Origin: an uncultured Winogradskyella sp. | GTDB lineage: Bacteria > Bacteroidota > Bacteroidia > Flavobacteriales > Flavobacteriaceae | Assembly (NCBI RefSeq): GCF_947496485.1 | Contig: NZ_CANMCZ010000005.1 | Coordinates: 62,001 to 126,000 of the forward strand | Length of the DNA stretch: 64,000 nt | Direction: 5' to 3' | Shown: in pieces, positions 63,579 to 64,000 of the stretch | Position numbering within the stretch: the stretch's first letter is position 1 | Layout of the letters: every line of letters begins with the position of its first letter | Position numbers and translations under genes: made by a program | The notes under the pieces: model-generated | Seen by the model: only the letters and a program-made list of their open reading frames with translations | Told to the model about the DNA's origin: nothing | Database searches by the model: none

Positions 63579-64000
63579 ATGAATTCGAAGATTCACAACC
63601 GCTTAAGTTTTAAATACACTTTAATTAAAAAAGTATTATATACACTAATTATCGTATTCGTTTTTAATTTTAGTGGAGCTCAAAATGAAGAAAGCAATGC
63701 AACTCCATCACCCAATTATAGAGCTGCAGCGAAATATTCTCCAACTAATTTGGGCAAACTAATACATTCAACTTCTGTAAGACCACATTGGTTAAAAAAT
63801 GGAAATCGATTTTGGTATCAATATAAAACCACTGAAGGTTCTAAGTATTATATTGTTGATGCAGATAATCGAAGTAAAAAAGAACTTTTTGATAACGAAA
63901 AAATGGCACGTTGGTTAACAGAAATGACCAAAGATCCTTATGATGCAAAGCATTTACCTCGTTTCGATTTTAAATTTGTAAAAAACGAAACTGCTATTCA
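63579..64000 (+). CDS. S9-family (DPP4/prolyl oligopeptidase-like) peptidase, N-terminal part
   Basis: The frame runs off the end of the window after 140 codons. It starts at the ATG at 63579, gives a signal peptide (KKVLYTLIIVFVFNFSGAQ) and then YSPTNLGKLIHSTSVRPHWLKNGNRFWYQYKTTEGSKYYIVDADNRSKKELFD, the characteristic start of the propeller in flavobacterial S9 peptidases. The serine protease domain lies beyond the window. A secreted dipeptidyl peptidase is most likely, but the catalytic residues are not visible here. Confidence 0.75.
   Translation, partial: MNSKIHNRLSFKYTLIKKVLYTLIIVFVFNFSGAQNEESNATPSPNYRAAAKYSPTNLGKLIHSTSVRPHWLKNGNRFWYQYKTTEGSKYYIVDADNRSKKELFDNEKMARWLTEMTKDPYDAKHLPRFDFKFVKNETAI

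Noticed and set aside
1-64000. tRNA, rRNA, CRISPR, insertion sequences, known riboswitches
   Set aside because: None recognised while reading both strands: no transposase or integrase motifs, no spaced repeats, no cloverleaf-like or riboswitch-like conserved blocks.

Overview
The window reads as chromosome from a marine Flavobacteriaceae bacterium (Bacteroidota) of the Formosa/Winogradskyella/Psychroserpens kind. The evidence is low GC, SusC/SusD pairs, type IX secretion (T9SS) sorting domains, GLPGLI-family proteins, DUF5686 and 2TM-domain proteins, a Kdo transferase, lipoproteins with Bacteroidota lipoboxes, and TAnnTTTG-type -7 promoter boxes. I see no rRNA, tRNA, CRISPR array, phage or insertion sequence. 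The first gene (sugar MFS transporter) and the last gene (S9 peptidase) are cut by the window ends.

Layout. 1-5250: carbohydrate locus with an MFS/GPH sugar transporter, two tandem GH17 beta-1,3-glucanase-like enzymes without signal peptides, a secreted T9SS cargo protein and a LacI regulator. The laminarin substrate is inferred from GH17. 5323-10602: acidic repeat lipoprotein, Kdo transferase waaA, DegT aminotransferase, galE and a secreted amidohydrolase. 10881-18409: membrane-bound AraC regulator, a 576-bp gap holding a decayed reading frame, then SusC, SusD and a surface lipoprotein. 18535-21996: lspA, fabD, a FAD-dependent oxidoreductase and an SRPBCC protein. 22053-31724: ABC ATPase with a permease-M1-peptidase fusion, a 2TM-DHFR fusion, a CBM48 protein, thyA, a CNT nucleoside transporter with an extra periplasmic domain, and a DUF151 nuclease. 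31836-38473: etfBA, a T9SS cargo gene split by a one-base frameshift, the pyruvate dehydrogenase E1 beta gene and a DUF5686 protein. 38654-41852: a run of small orphan genes on the minus strand. 41948-47412: M1 metallopeptidase, soluble pyrophosphatase and a K+-type membrane pyrophosphatase. 47571-51846: three tandem paralogous lipoproteins, the middle one short. 51907-60903: a minus-strand run encoding a DUF6624 protein, three GLPGLI proteins and an outer-membrane barrel, facing a divergent histidine kinase/response regulator pair. 60977-64000: propeller-like protein, deoxynucleoside kinase, App1-like phosphatase and the S9 peptidase start.

How the genes may work together. The GH17/MFS/LacI block suggests that imported beta-glucan oligosaccharides are finished inside the cell. 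thyA, the DHFR fusion, the nucleoside transporter and the deoxynucleoside kinase form a dTMP/nucleoside-salvage theme. The most system-like unit is the GLPGLI x3/barrel run with its divergent two-component pair. A helically phased GTTAA repeat lies in their shared promoter gap, as expected for an OmpR-type regulator site. Two of the three tandem lipoprotein genes carry matching upstream elements (CGCAACC, 14 nt, GTATCT) that look like an alternative-sigma promoter.
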